Assembly (NCBI GenBank): GCA_019912395.1
Contig: JAIOIH010000053.1
Location: forward strand, 56,433-120,432
DNA: 64,000 nt
Direction: 5' to 3'
From: Flavobacteriales bacterium
GTDB lineage: Bacteria > Bacteroidota > Bacteroidia > Flavobacteriales_F > PHOS-HE28
Of the stretch, positions 1-8,892 are shown in pieces (the first letter of the stretch is position 1; every line of letters starts with the position of its first letter). The position numbers and the translations under genes are program-made. Under the pieces are notes generated by a model, which saw only the letters and a list, made by a program, of their open reading frames with translations, was not told where the DNA came from and made no database searches.

Positions 1-128
1 CCATCAAGGGCTTCAACATGATCATGGACGGCGAGATGGATGAGTATCCTGAAGCCGCGTTCAACCTGAAGGGCAGCATCGAGGATGTGATCACGGCGGG
101 TAAGAAGATGTTGGCTGAAGTAGCGTGA
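1..128 (+). CDS. atpD: ATP synthase F1 subunit beta, C-terminal end (partial)
   Basis: An open frame beginning at base 3 gives about 41 residues ending at the TGA at 126-128. It reads ...FNMIMDGEMDEYPEAAFNL...GSIEDVITAGKKML..., the usual last helices of the F1 beta subunit, where the family typically has IldGkyDdlPEqaFymvGtieea. The catalytic domain lies outside the window. It is followed 105 bases later by atpC, the standard atpD-atpC order in Bacteroidota. The call rests on the C-terminal pattern plus the neighbour. Confidence 0.9.
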   Translation, partial: IKGFNMIMDGEMDEYPEAAFNLKGSIEDVITAGKKMLAEVA

Positions 129-233
129 TCCGTGGATCAGACGATCGGAAAATCAGATGATCGAATGCCGCTCTCCGATGCTACAGACCGATCACCAGTC
201 ACCAATCACTAGTCACTGACAACCGACAACTGT

Positions 234-470
234 ATGGACCTCCAGATCATCACCCCGGACAAGGAACTTTTTCACGGCGAGGCCAAGCGCGTCACCGTGC
301 CCGGTGTGGACGGCAGCATGGGCTTTCTGGACGATCACGCCCCGCTGATCACGGTGCTGAAGGCCGGCGCAGTGGAGGTGACCCTGCCGGACAACAAGGT
401 AGAGTCCTTCCCGCTGAAGGGTGGCGTGGTGGAGGTGAGCCACAACACCGTGATCGTGCTGGCGGAGTAA
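234..470 (+). CDS. atpC: ATP synthase F1 subunit epsilon
   Basis: A 78-residue protein starting MDLQIITPDKELFHGEAK. It corresponds to the N-terminal beta-sandwich of the F1 epsilon subunit, with the family motifs PGvdGsMGFLddHAPLIT and GGVVEVSHNTVIVL. Epsilon belongs to the central rotor stalk of the F1 motor, where it couples rotation to catalysis. The protein ends after the sandwich and lacks the two-helix C-terminal domain of the E. coli subunit (about 138 residues). A short form of this kind is usual in Bacteroidota, so this is not a truncation. It follows atpD and is closed by a strong hairpin terminator at 493-531. Confidence 0.93.
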   Translation: MDLQIITPDKELFHGEAKRVTVPGVDGSMGFLDDHAPLITVLKAGAVEVTLPDNKVESFPLKGGVVEVSHNTVIVLAE

Positions 471-492
471 CCAACTTTTCTCTCCACTTTCT

Positions 493-531
493 GAACGGCA
501 TCCCCTTATCGGGGGATGCCGTTCGTTTTTT
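493..531 (+). terminator. Rho-independent terminator of the atp genes
   Basis: A 13-bp perfect stem (493-505 with 512-524, arm GAACGGCATCCCC) encloses a 6-base loop and is followed by a run of six T at 526-531. It sits 22 bases after the atpC stop codon, the classic form and place for an intrinsic terminator. Confidence 0.92.
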
Positions 532-626
532 GGCACCATCTTTTGCCCTTCCGCCCCCCGAAAGTGGGATTGATGCGTGTTACCCGTACCGGGATCTTTG
601 CCCCACAACCAAACTCCCGAACCATA

Positions 627-1673
627 ATGAACACACAACGACTCCTGTTGATCTGCGGCCTCGGCGCGCTTTCCTACAGCACGATGGCACAGAACCCGCG
701 CATCGTACTCCAAGGCAGTGGCGACCCACAGGTCTTCACGACCATCGAGGATGCTTTGGCGGCCGCACAGCCCAACGACAAGCTCTACTTCAGCGGCGGC
801 ACCTTCCTCGCAGCCACCGGTCTGGTGATCGACAAGCCCTTGCATTTCGTCGGCGCGGGTATCCATCCGGACAGCAGCAGTACTACAGGCACCACCACGC
901 TGTCCACCGGTGGATCCACGGAGATCACGATCACCACGGATGCAAGCCGCAGTACGTTCACCGGCATCATCTTCAACCCGGGCGGCGATATCCAATACGG
1001 TACGAGCGCTGCCGATGACGACCCCACGGACCTGGTCTTCCAGCGCTGCGCCTTCAATAGAAAGACGTACTTGGGTTTTGCCGAAGGAGCTTCATCCTCC
1101 AGCTCGTTCGATGAGTGTATCTTCCGTGACGTCCTCACGGGGCGGGCCAGCAAGGCCGTCATTACCCATTGCATTTTCGATCACGCGACCATCAGCTTGT
1201 TCCGGCCTTCCGGACTATTTCTGAAGAACAGCGTCGTCTTGGCCGCACGCTTCCAGAACTCGTCGAATGCGATCGTGCAGAATTGTGTTTTCACGTACAA
1301 CGGAGCGCCCTTGTGGCAAGTGGCCGGCGTGCAGATCAGCAACTGCTTGATCACAGGTGCCGGAATGTTCAGCAACTCCGGTTCAAGCAATCAGGAGGCG
1401 AACAACATCTACGGGCAGCTCGCTAACACGATCTTCGTGAACGAGACGAACGGGATCTACGATTTCGGCGACGACCTGCACTTGTCCCCCAGCAGCCCGG
1501 GCGTGGGCGCAGGCAACGACGGCACCGATATCGGCATCTACGGCAGTGCTTCGCCTTACAAGGAAGGTGCATCGCCCTACAACCCGCATTACCAAGCGGC
1601 CACCATTGATGCGGCCACCAACGGTAACGGCGAACTCCCCGTGAACATCCGCATGGCGGCCCAACCCCATTGA
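627..1673 (+). CDS. Secreted right-handed beta-helix protein (paralogue 1)
   Basis: 348 residues from the ATG at 627, chosen because it opens a clean signal peptide (MNTQRLLLICGLGALSYSTM, then A-Q); the frame stays open upstream to 516 but that part has no signal-like character. The mature part carries GDPQVFTTIEDALAAAQPNDKLYFSGGTF, followed by rows of short repeats (DLVFQRCAFN, FDECIFRDV, VITHCIFDH, IVQNCVFTYN, QISNCLITGAG), the ladder pattern of parallel beta-helix (pectate-lyase-like) folds. No catalytic residues could be assigned and no T9SS sorting domain is seen. The gene at 2645 is a clear paralogue: both end DIGIYG.ASPYK.G..P..PH and ....V.RMAAQP/VRVAAQP. First gene of a tight three-gene cassette. 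Role unknown; a surface adhesin or polysaccharide-binding protein is possible. Confidence 0.75.
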   Translation: MNTQRLLLICGLGALSYSTMAQNPRIVLQGSGDPQVFTTIEDALAAAQPNDKLYFSGGTFLAATGLVIDKPLHFVGAGIHPDSSSTTGTTTLSTGGSTEITITTDASRSTFTGIIFNPGGDIQYGTSAADDDPTDLVFQRCAFNRKTYLGFAEGASSSSSFDECIFRDVLTGRASKAVITHCIFDHATISLFRPSGLFLKNSVVLAARFQNSSNAIVQNCVFTYNGAPLWQVAGVQISNCLITGAGMFSNSGSSNQEANNIYGQLANTIFVNETNGIYDFGDDLHLSPSSPGVGAGNDGTDIGIYGSASPYKEGASPYNPHYQAATIDAATNGNGELPVNIRMAAQPH

Positions 1674-1676
1674 GCC

Positions 1677-2648
1677 ATGAAGATGCTTCGCAACATATCC
1701 CTGGGCGGAACCTTGGCAATGGTCTTCACCACGGTGCTGATAAGCACTGCACACACCCAGAACATCACCAGCTACCGGTATTGGTTCAATGATGACATCG
1801 CGAATCTGGTGAACGTGCCGGTGACAGCCACTCCCGAAATGAACACGCTGATCTCATTCAACAGCGCAGGCCTTGCCATCGGCTACCACACGGTCACCGT
1901 GCAGTTCAAGGACGCCGATTCCCATTGGTCCTCTCCCTATACCAGCGTCTTCAGCCAGAAAGGTGGCAGCTTGACCGCGTTGGAATACTGGTTCAATGAT
2001 GATGTGGCAGGCTCGATCCAACTTCCCGTGACGGCCACTGCGAACCTGGACCTGAACGCCACTTTGGACGCCAGCGCATTGCCCGTAGGCCTCTACCAGT
2101 TGACCATGCGCGGTTTGGACGATCGTGGCGAAAGGAGCGTTCCGTATACCACCACCATCACGCGTGGTGGCGGCCAGATCACAGGCTACGAATATTGGAT
2201 CGATGACCAGGTTGCGGACCGTGTGATGAATTCCATCGGACCAGCCAGCGTGGTGGACCTGATCAGCGATCTACCCTTGAGCACCACCAATGGCGATCAC
2301 AGTTTCACGATCCGTTTCCATGACGAGGCGGAAGGATGGAGCGTGCCGATCACCACCACATTCACGTACATCGTTGGCATCGAAGAACTGCCCGGCGTGA
2401 ACAGTGTATTGCTGTTCCCGAACCCCGCAAGTGACAACCTGACCTTGCGCTTGGATGTGAGCACCGCCTCTGCATTGCAAGTGAGCATGCTGGATGCTAC
2501 GGGCCGCTTCATCGCGGCGCCTGAGGAATGGGGCGTGCAAGGATCATCGCACCGCACTTGGGCCACCGGGCACTTGGCCGCGGGTACCTACACTTTGCGT
2601 ATCGCCACGTCCGACCATGCCATCAACCTTCCATTCATAAAGCAATGA
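1677..2648 (+). CDS. T9SS cargo protein with three YWFNDD-type repeats
   Basis: 323 residues beginning only three bases after the previous stop. It has a signal peptide (residues 1-28), then three units of roughly 75 residues each opening with an aromatic-acidic motif: YRYWFNDD, LEYWFNDD and YEYWIDDQ. In each unit a following strand reads Y.TVTVQFKD/YQLTMRGLDD/HSFTIRFHDE. The last ~80 residues form a type A T9SS sorting domain: VLLFPNPASDNLTLRL, then DATGR and LAAGTYTLRI. Export across the outer membrane by the Por/Gld secretion machine is therefore expected. The repeats resemble Ig-like modules common in Bacteroidota surface proteins. Sandwiched between two beta-helix paralogues, it probably acts with them; function unknown. 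Confidence 0.75.
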   Translation: MKMLRNISLGGTLAMVFTTVLISTAHTQNITSYRYWFNDDIANLVNVPVTATPEMNTLISFNSAGLAIGYHTVTVQFKDADSHWSSPYTSVFSQKGGSLTALEYWFNDDVAGSIQLPVTATANLDLNATLDASALPVGLYQLTMRGLDDRGERSVPYTTTITRGGGQITGYEYWIDDQVADRVMNSIGPASVVDLISDLPLSTTNGDHSFTIRFHDEAEGWSVPITTTFTYIVGIEELPGVNSVLLFPNPASDNLTLRLDVSTASALQVSMLDATGRFIAAPEEWGVQGSSHRTWATGHLAAGTYTLRIATSDHAINLPFIKQ

Positions 2649-3727
2649 GGAACTTGAGCCTAACTCCCTTCATCCAAGCCATCATGCTTTTCGCAGGCTT
2701 AGGGTCTACCATAGCTGCCCACGCGCAACTTCCCCGCATTGTCGTGGACGGCGTCACTGCACCGCAGGTCTTCAGGGACCTTAACGCGGCGATCCTGGCC
2801 GCACCGGCGAACAGCAACATCACCTTGAGCGGTGGTAGCTTCCACGTACCGGGCGGCTTCGCCCTGGACAAGCCCTTGCACTTCGTAGGTGCAGGCATGC
2901 ATATCGATAGCACCAATTCCACGGGTGCAACCATACTCACCGCTACCGGAAGCGACCATTTTGCGCTCACCTCCGGTGCATCCGGATCTTCATTCACGGG
3001 CATCTATTTCTTCACGGAACTCTATACCACCTTCTCCTTGGGCACCGGCGCTGGTGACCAGCATGTGACAGGTGTGGAACTCCTCCGTTGCAGGTTCGAA
3101 CACGACGTGCGTCTTGGAGTTGTGGAACCAGCTGCTTCCAGCAGCACATTCACTGAGTGCATCTTCCACCGTGGCTTTTACGGCAATGGCGGCACGACCG
3201 TAGCGGATCGCTGCATCTTTGATTGGACCAACCCCACCGGAGGCACCATCGCTGTCTTTCAGCCCTCTGGCCTTACCATGTTGAACAGTATCCTGTTCGG
3301 TGGCAAGACGGACCACTGTTCGAACGCAACGATCACCAATTGCATCTTCACACGAGCCGGTGCCGGTCCGATCTGGCAGAGCAACAATTCCACTGTAAGC
3401 AACTGCATCTTCTCCTCGAGCGATATTTTCAGCAATTGCACCGGCACTGCGATCAATAACATCACGGACCAAGTTCCCGCGACCATTTTCGTGAACGAAA
3501 CGGACGGCCACTACCAGTTCACAGATGATCTCCACTTAGCTGGAGGCAGCCCCGGCATTGGTGCCGGAAGCGATGGCAACGACATCGGGATCTACGGCAC
3601 CGCATCACCCTACAAGCCGGGTGGCGTGCCGCATGTGCCGCACATCCGCAAGGTGGATATTGCCCGTAGCACGGATGCGAGCGGCAACCTGCCCGCTACG
3701 GTGCGGGTGGCAGCGCAGCCGAATTGA
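2645..3727 (+). CDS. Secreted right-handed beta-helix protein (paralogue 2)
   Basis: 360 residues from the ATG at 2645, which overlaps the TGA of the previous gene (ATGA), indicating translational coupling. Signal peptide of about 28 residues (MRNLSLTPFIQAIMLFAGLG, cleavage near AHAQ). It aligns along its length with the protein at 627-1673: both have IVLQG/IVVDG..PQVF, LDKPLHFVGAGMHID, CIFHRGF/CIFRDV, IFVNETDGHYQF.DDLHL and DIGIYGTASPYKPGG. Repeated NCIF strands again suggest a parallel beta-helix. No active site is recognised and no sorting domain is present. The flanking duplication suggests the cassette arose by copying one beta-helix gene. A hairpin at 3751-3781 follows. Confidence 0.75.
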   Translation: MRNLSLTPFIQAIMLFAGLGSTIAAHAQLPRIVVDGVTAPQVFRDLNAAILAAPANSNITLSGGSFHVPGGFALDKPLHFVGAGMHIDSTNSTGATILTATGSDHFALTSGASGSSFTGIYFFTELYTTFSLGTGAGDQHVTGVELLRCRFEHDVRLGVVEPAASSSTFTECIFHRGFYGNGGTTVADRCIFDWTNPTGGTIAVFQPSGLTMLNSILFGGKTDHCSNATITNCIFTRAGAGPIWQSNNSTVSNCIFSSSDIFSNCTGTAINNITDQVPATIFVNETDGHYQFTDDLHLAGGSPGIGAGSDGNDIGIYGTASPYKPGGVPHVPHIRKVDIARSTDASGNLPATVRVAAQPN

Positions 3728-3750
3728 ACGTTCATTTCTCTCCTAATGCG

Positions 3751-3785
3751 GATCCCCGTTCCAGCCTTTGGGACGGGGATCTTGC
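3751..3785 (+). terminator. Hairpin after the beta-helix cassette
   Basis: The arms GATCCCCG and CGGGGATC pair, extended by TTCC/GGA with one bulged T (3751-3762 with 3771-3781), around the loop AGCCTTTG, and are followed by CTTGCATT. The stem is strong but the T tract is weak. It lies 23 bases after the stop at 3727. Confidence 0.6.
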
Positions 3786-3882
3786 ATTACACCGATCGGG
3801 AAGTCTATCCAGCAATGATGATGACCACAATGAACTTCCACTCCCTTCGCGTGTACCTATGGAAACACCCGAAGCCATCGGC

Positions 3883-3890
3883 TACTTTCG
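3883..3890 (+). promoter_or_regulatory. Promoter -7 box TACTTTCG
   Basis: Matches the Bacteroidota housekeeping -7 consensus TAnnTTTG with the C variant that recurs in this window. It lies 16 bases upstream of the ATG at 3907, supporting that start codon. No clear -33 TTTG is seen. Confidence 0.5.
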
Positions 3891-3906
3891 CGGAGAACGA
3901 TCCACC

Positions 3907-5517
3907 ATGAGAACCTCCTACCTCCTTTTCATTCCCTTGTTCAGTTTCTTGTCCACTGCGGCTTTTGCCGCCGATGGGGAGAAGCCTGTTTCCAGCACCA
4001 TCACCGCCGCCAAGGTGTTCCTCAATGGCGCACAGGTGGAGCGCAGCGCCAAGGCCACCGTGGCCGCCGGCAGCGGCACGCTGGTCTTTACCGGCCTGGC
4101 GGAGAGGCTGGACCCTCAGAGCATCCAGGTGACGGGCAAGGGCGCGTACAGCATCCTCTCCGTGGCGCACCGGATCAACTACCTCAGCGAGAGCCCGAAC
4201 AAGAAGGAAGTGGACGATCTCCAAGCGCGGATCAAGGCGAAGGAACATGACACCAATGCGGAGAACAATGCCAAGGTCGTGTGGGACCTGGAGGAGCAAC
4301 TGCTGCTGAAGAACACCGCCATCGCGGGGCAGCAGAACGGCGTTTCGGCCAGCCAACTTCAGGCGGTGAACGATTACGTGCGCGAGCGCTTGAAAACCAT
4401 AAAGGCCGGGCAGCTGGCACAGGCTGAAAAGCTGGTGCAAATGAACGAGGACCTGACCAAACTGCGTCAACAACTTCAGCAACTGAAAGGACAGGCCGCG
4501 CGGCCCACGAGCGAAGTGGTGCTGGAGGTGGAGGCGGCAGCGTCTGCGGCGGCCACGTTCACCATTTCCTATTTCGTTTCCAATGCCTCCTGGACCCCTG
4601 CGTACGACCTACGCGCCACCGGCACCGGCAAGCCCATCGAGCTGACCATGAAGGCGCAGGTGGTGAACGGCACCGGCGAGGACTGGGACAAGGTGGCCCT
4701 GTCCCTCAGCAGCGGCAATCCCACGTTGGGCGGGATCATGCCGCAGATCCACCCTTGGACGCTGTCCCAACCGTATCGCACGCAAGGTTTGTTGAACCGG
4801 GTCGACCATGCCGAAATGCAGGCCGTACCGTCGATGGCCAAGAGCAAGGATGACGCAGGGGCTACCTTGGATGCGATCCGCCAGGTGCCCAATACCGTAT
4901 TGCAGCGCACTACCACCATGGAGTTCAGCATCGATGCGCCCTTCAGCATTCCGGCGGACGGCGTGGCGCACAGCGTGAGCGTGACGGAGCACACCATACC
5001 GGCCACCTACAAGCACTACTGCACGCCGAAGCTGGACCGCGATGCCTTCCTCTACGCCCGCACCACGGGCTGGGAAGACATGAACCTGCTGCCGGGCGTG
5101 GCCAACGTGTTCTTCGAGGGCACCTACGTGGGCAAGAGCTACTTGGACCTGGACCAGCCCCACGACACGCTGGACATTTCGCTGGGCCGCGACAAGGGCA
5201 TCACCGTGGAACGCGTGAAGCGCAAGACCACCAACGAAAAAGCGGTGATCGGCAGCAAGCGCACCGTGTCCGTGGGCTGGGACATCACCGTGCGCAACAC
5301 CAAAAGCGTGGCCGTGGACCTTGAGCTGCGCGACCAATATCCGCTGAGCCCACGCAGTGAGGTGGAAGTGAAGTTGGAGGATAAAGGCGGTGCCGACGTG
5401 AACGAGCAGACCGGAATGCTGACGTGGAAGATCACTGTGGCACCGAAAGAGACCAAGAAGATGGGCTTCGGCTATACCGTGAAGTACCCGAAGGACATGC
5501 CGGTTGTGGTGGAATAG
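3907..5517 (+). CDS. MuiA-family protein (DUF4140/DUF4139), secreted
   Basis: 536 residues from the ATG at 3907; the frame continues upstream but this ATG opens a signal peptide (residues 1-21, ...STAAFA) and has a -7 box just before it. Residues ~30-95 match a DUF4140-type domain (TAAKVFLNGAQVERSA..., TGLAERLDPQSIQV). Residues ~98-198 are a long charged coiled coil. The rest is DUF4139: ISYFVSNASWTPAYDLRA, NGTGEDWDKVALSLSSGNP, ..., TVRNTKSVAVDLELRDQYPLS. This is the architecture of 'mucoidy inhibitor A' family proteins, periplasmic or surface proteins of unclear function. It converges on the surface protein gene at 5561, with only a small hairpin between. Family call firm, molecular role unknown. 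Confidence 0.85.
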   Translation: MRTSYLLFIPLFSFLSTAAFAADGEKPVSSTITAAKVFLNGAQVERSAKATVAAGSGTLVFTGLAERLDPQSIQVTGKGAYSILSVAHRINYLSESPNKKEVDDLQARIKAKEHDTNAENNAKVVWDLEEQLLLKNTAIAGQQNGVSASQLQAVNDYVRERLKTIKAGQLAQAEKLVQMNEDLTKLRQQLQQLKGQAARPTSEVVLEVEAAASAAATFTISYFVSNASWTPAYDLRATGTGKPIELTMKAQVVNGTGEDWDKVALSLSSGNPTLGGIMPQIHPWTLSQPYRTQGLLNRVDHAEMQAVPSMAKSKDDAGATLDAIRQVPNTVLQRTTTMEFSIDAPFSIPADGVAHSVSVTEHTIPATYKHYCTPKLDRDAFLYARTTGWEDMNLLPGVANVFFEGTYVGKSYLDLDQPHDTLDISLGRDKGITVERVKRKTTNEKAVIGSKRTVSVGWDITVRNTKSVAVDLELRDQYPLSPRSEVEVKLEDKGGADVNEQTGMLTWKITVAPKETKKMGFGYTVKYPKDMPVVVE

Positions 5518-5525
5518 CAATTTAC

Positions 5526-5547
5526 GGCTACGCGCACTGCGCGTGCC
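5526..5547. terminator. Small hairpin between convergent genes
   Basis: ACGCGCA and TGCGCGT pair around a single C (5530-5536 with 5538-5544), extended by GGC/GCC with a bulge. It lies in the 43-base gap between two convergent stop codons and may end transcription from both sides, but no T tract is present on either side. Confidence 0.35.
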
Positions 5548-5560
5548 TCGGCTCAAGGCA

Positions 5561-8500
5561 TCACTTCAACAACGAGACATGCCCAACCGACCGTTGGGGC
5601 AAGCCTGTGGCGATGGACCGGAAGCTGATGCTATAGACATACACGTCCTGCTTCATCAGGTTGCCTCCCCCGTTCCGGTACGTACCGTCCCAATGGTCAC
5701 TGGGGTCAGTGGCCGCGAAGACGACCTTTCCCCAGCGATCGAAGACCCGTAGCTCAAGCTCGGTGATGTCCGGGATGTTGCTGACCATGCCCCATTGATC
5801 GTTCACCCCGTCCGCGTTCGGTGTGAAGCAGTTGGGAATGTAAGTCTCCAGCACATCGTTGATCACCACAACGCGGCAAACCGAGTCCTCGCAGCCATGG
5901 TCATCGATGGCGGTAAGGCATACGGGGTACTCGGCCGGCTGGCGGAAGTCAAAACCGTAGGTGAACTGCTCCTCGTCGGAGGTGGCCAAGCCCGCGATAT
6001 CCCACACAACCGAAACGTCGTTGACCGAAGTATTGTAGAAGTTGATCTCGGGTGCGTCCACCGTCCCGGGTTCGGGAGTGAACATGAAATCCGCGATCAC
6101 CGGTGGTGGACCGGTCACGTTGATGGACGCTGTTGCCTGGCAACCGTTGGCATCGCGGATCATCAGTTGATATTCGTCCGCGCAGACATTCGCTACCGTT
6201 GTGTCGGGCCCGAAGTCCACCCCCCCATTGAAGCTGTATGCCACGGCGGCAGGATCCGTGATGGTGATCGTTCCATCGCACGAACCATGGCACCACGGTT
6301 CGGTGAAATCCACCGCTTGGATCTGCAGGGGTTCCGGTTGCCCGATGGTCACGTCCGCCTGGGCGCTGCACCCGTTGGCATCGGTAACGGAGAGGGTAAC
6401 GCTTCCCGCACAGAGGTTCACCACACCGGCCGTGTTGGAAACCACGCCCGTGGGGTTGGTCCACTGGAAGGCATATGGTGCGGTCCCTCCCGCCAGTGCT
6501 GCTGTCGCGGTTCCGTCGCACGCACCATGGCACAGGGCATCGGTGGAGCTTACTGTGGCGACAAGCGTATCGGTAAACGTGATGGTGACACTGTCCACCA
6601 CATTGCATGTGCCATCATTCTCGGTCCAGAAGAAGGTGGCGGCACCTCCTGCCGCAGCGACCGCCGTGGCTTGTGCGTTTTGCGCCGGCACGATCGCATA
6701 GCCCGGTGGTCCCGACCAGGTACCTATGCCGATATTGCCCGTGGTTGCTTGCAGGACGTGGGTTAACCCGCAAACGGTCGCAGCGGGTCCGGCATCCACC
6801 GTTCCGCAGCACATCGGATCGGTGATATCGAGGATGTCAATGGTCACATCGGCGGTGGAGGTGCATCCTGCCGCAGAGGTCAGGCTGTGGATGAACGTCC
6901 CTCCCGCGTCGATGCCCGGATCAAAGGTGTTCGGCACCGGGGCGCCGTTCGCGTCGGTCCACATCCCTTCCGAATCGGGGTTGCCGCCCAGCACGTCGAA
7001 CAAGAGGAATGGGGGTTGTGTGGGGCAAAGGGTAAGCGAGGTATCCTGTCCGGGATCAACACCGGGGTCGAAGGTGATCGTCACACTGTCCGTGACCGCA
7101 CAATCCGGGAAGCCGACCGGATGCACGGTGACCCAATACTGAACGGTGTCGCTTACCGTGGCCACCGGGGCGGAAATGGACGGGTCCGATAGACCGGTTG
7201 CCGGTAGCCAAGCCCAGACCACGGCCGTGGATGCGCCGGACACTTCGGCTTGCAAGGGCATGTTGCCCGCACAACTGGTGGTGTCCGGGCCGGCATCCAC
7301 CACCAGGTCAGCACCATCGACGACATCGAACGTGTCCACTGCGGAACAGCCCAGATCATCCTCCACGATCAGTGAATAGCTGCCCGCGCAAACGTTGCTG
7401 GCCGATGCCGCACCCGGACCCGCCAAGGCATCGCTCCATGCATAGGTGAACGGGCCAGTACCTCCGCTCACTGCCACGGAAGCCTCCCCGTTGCACGCAC
7501 CCGGGCAGGTGGTGGCGGTGGTGCTCACAACGGCCTCCATCGTGTTTTCCACTATGGGTATGGTGAGGGTACTGCTGCTGTTCTGGCCGCACAGGTCCGG
7601 GTAGGTGAAAGTGATGGTCAGCTGCTCGGTGCCTTCGGAGATGAAGTCCTCGAAGGCATCGAGGTCGAAGGTGATGGAAGATTGACCGACCGGAAAACTG
7701 AAGACGGCCGGGATGGGGGTATGGTCCACACCGTTGGTAGCGGTGCCGGACAACGTTACAGTGACGTCCATGGCATCCTGCGTATCCGGCCGGGTGAGGG
7801 TGAGGGTGGCCCCTGCGCAGCCTTCGACCAGCTCACCGTTGGGGCTTTCGGTGCTCAAGTCCGCCATGAACGGGTTCGGACTGCTGAAGCTGCCTCCTTC
7901 CAGGAAAACGCCGCTGTCCAATACTTCATCACCCGCATCCGCAATGGCGATCTTCAGATGATAGGTCTGCCCGCACTGCACGGTGGAGTATGCCGTTAGG
8001 GGCACCGTGAAGCCGTCAAACTGGATGTACTGTGGATCGCTGTTCCATGGGAAACTGAAACCGTCCCCATTATCCACATAGTAGGTCGAATTGGTGGTGG
8101 TGTTCACGTTATCGATGGCCACCGGAGTGCTACTGCCCGGAACAAGGGCAATGTTCTCGGCATTGTTCATGTACGGGCCGTTGATACCCGGTCCGCTGAG
8201 GAAGAAGCCGAACACATCGTTGTAGCCCGCGTTCACGAACTCCAGGTATTCCTCCGACGCGAACACGTAGTTGAACGAGATCTCATCTCCCGAGGGCACC
8301 AGATCGAACTCAAGAACGGCACCGTCGAACGTGATCGCGCTGCTGATCTGGTCCAGATCGGGATCCCCGATACCGCCGATCCCCAAGGAAGGCAGTGTTG
8401 CTTGATCTGAAGTGTTGGGCCCCAATGCCACTGCAATATCGCCGGTAGCGAGCAGAAGACCTTGGGCCAGGCCCACATTGCATCCAGTCCCATCGAAGCT

Positions 8501-8704
8501 TCCGATCTGGATGTTGGACAACCCGGCAGGTTGGCCGTTGAAGGTGATGTTGCTCACGGTGACCCCGCCCCCGAGCAGCACGTTCTCTACCAGGAACTGC
8601 ACCGATACGGTATTGTTCACCGCAAGCTGCGCCTGCACCAAGGCTGAGGCAAGGAACATGTTGAGAACCAGGATGGTACGGATACGGGAGATGGATATGA
8701 GCAT
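5561..8704 (-). CDS. Large surface protein: choice-of-anchor L, SprB-type repeats, gliding-associated C-terminal domain
   Basis: 1047 residues with a signal peptide (1-25, ...LVQAQ). Residues ~28-285 match the 'choice-of-anchor L' domain: NVLLGGGVTVSNITFNG, GLLLATGDIA, FNYVFASEEYLEFVNAGYND, ...FFLSGPGI. A Calx-beta-like stretch (~290-395) follows, then several SprB-type repeats with the ladder TCPGACNGEASVAVSGGTGPFTYAWS / LCHGACDGTATAALAGGTAPYAFQW / WCHGSCDGTITI. A PKD-like unit comes next (FMFTPEPGTVDAPEINFYNTS). The last ~90 residues are the gliding-motility/CHU_C type B sorting domain (YIPNCFTPNADGVNDQWG, RVFDRWGKVVF). It should be exported by T9SS and serve as a surface adhesin, possibly in motility. 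A -7 box lies at 8767-8774. Ligand unknown. Confidence 0.88.
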   Translation of the reverse strand: MLISISRIRTILVLNMFLASALVQAQLAVNNTVSVQFLVENVLLGGGVTVSNITFNGQPAGLSNIQIGSFDGTGCNVGLAQGLLLATGDIAVALGPNTSDQATLPSLGIGGIGDPDLDQISSAITFDGAVLEFDLVPSGDEISFNYVFASEEYLEFVNAGYNDVFGFFLSGPGINGPYMNNAENIALVPGSSTPVAIDNVNTTTNSTYYVDNGDGFSFPWNSDPQYIQFDGFTVPLTAYSTVQCGQTYHLKIAIADAGDEVLDSGVFLEGGSFSSPNPFMADLSTESPNGELVEGCAGATLTLTRPDTQDAMDVTVTLSGTATNGVDHTPIPAVFSFPVGQSSITFDLDAFEDFISEGTEQLTITFTYPDLCGQNSSSTLTIPIVENTMEAVVSTTATTCPGACNGEASVAVSGGTGPFTYAWSDALAGPGAASASNVCAGSYSLIVEDDLGCSAVDTFDVVDGADLVVDAGPDTTSCAGNMPLQAEVSGASTAVVWAWLPATGLSDPSISAPVATVSDTVQYWVTVHPVGFPDCAVTDSVTITFDPGVDPGQDTSLTLCPTQPPFLLFDVLGGNPDSEGMWTDANGAPVPNTFDPGIDAGGTFIHSLTSAAGCTSTADVTIDILDITDPMCCGTVDAGPAATVCGLTHVLQATTGNIGIGTWSGPPGYAIVPAQNAQATAVAAAGGAATFFWTENDGTCNVVDSVTITFTDTLVATVSSTDALCHGACDGTATAALAGGTAPYAFQWTNPTGVVSNTAGVVNLCAGSVTLSVTDANGCSAQADVTIGQPEPLQIQAVDFTEPWCHGSCDGTITITDPAAVAYSFNGGVDFGPDTTVANVCADEYQLMIRDANGCQATASINVTGPPPVIADFMFTPEPGTVDAPEINFYNTSVNDVSVVWDIAGLATSDEEQFTYGFDFRQPAEYPVCLTAIDDHGCEDSVCRVVVINDVLETYIPNCFTPNADGVNDQWGMVSNIPDITELELRVFDRWGKVVFAATDPSDHWDGTYRNGGGNLMKQDVYVYSISFRSIATGLPQRSVGHVSLLK

Positions 8705-8766
8705 GGTTCAATGGCCTCAGGACCATCAGCCGCGAGATACAGCTGATCATTCAGGTCCGTGAGGAT

Positions 8767-8774
8767 CAAACTTA
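8767..8774 (-). promoter_or_regulatory. Promoter -7 box TAAGTTTG
   Basis: Read on the minus strand, it fits TAnnTTTG exactly and lies 62 bases upstream of the ATG at 8704, implying a leader of roughly 55-60 nt. No convincing -33 element. Confidence 0.45.
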
Positions 8775-8892
8775 TTCAGCGCATACGGGCAACACAATCC
8801 CCTCTTTGGGGGAGGGATGCATCCGGGTTGGCCTGCATGAGCCGTGGGGGTGTATGAAGGGACGCGTATGCGGCTGAGCATTCCTTTCCCCG

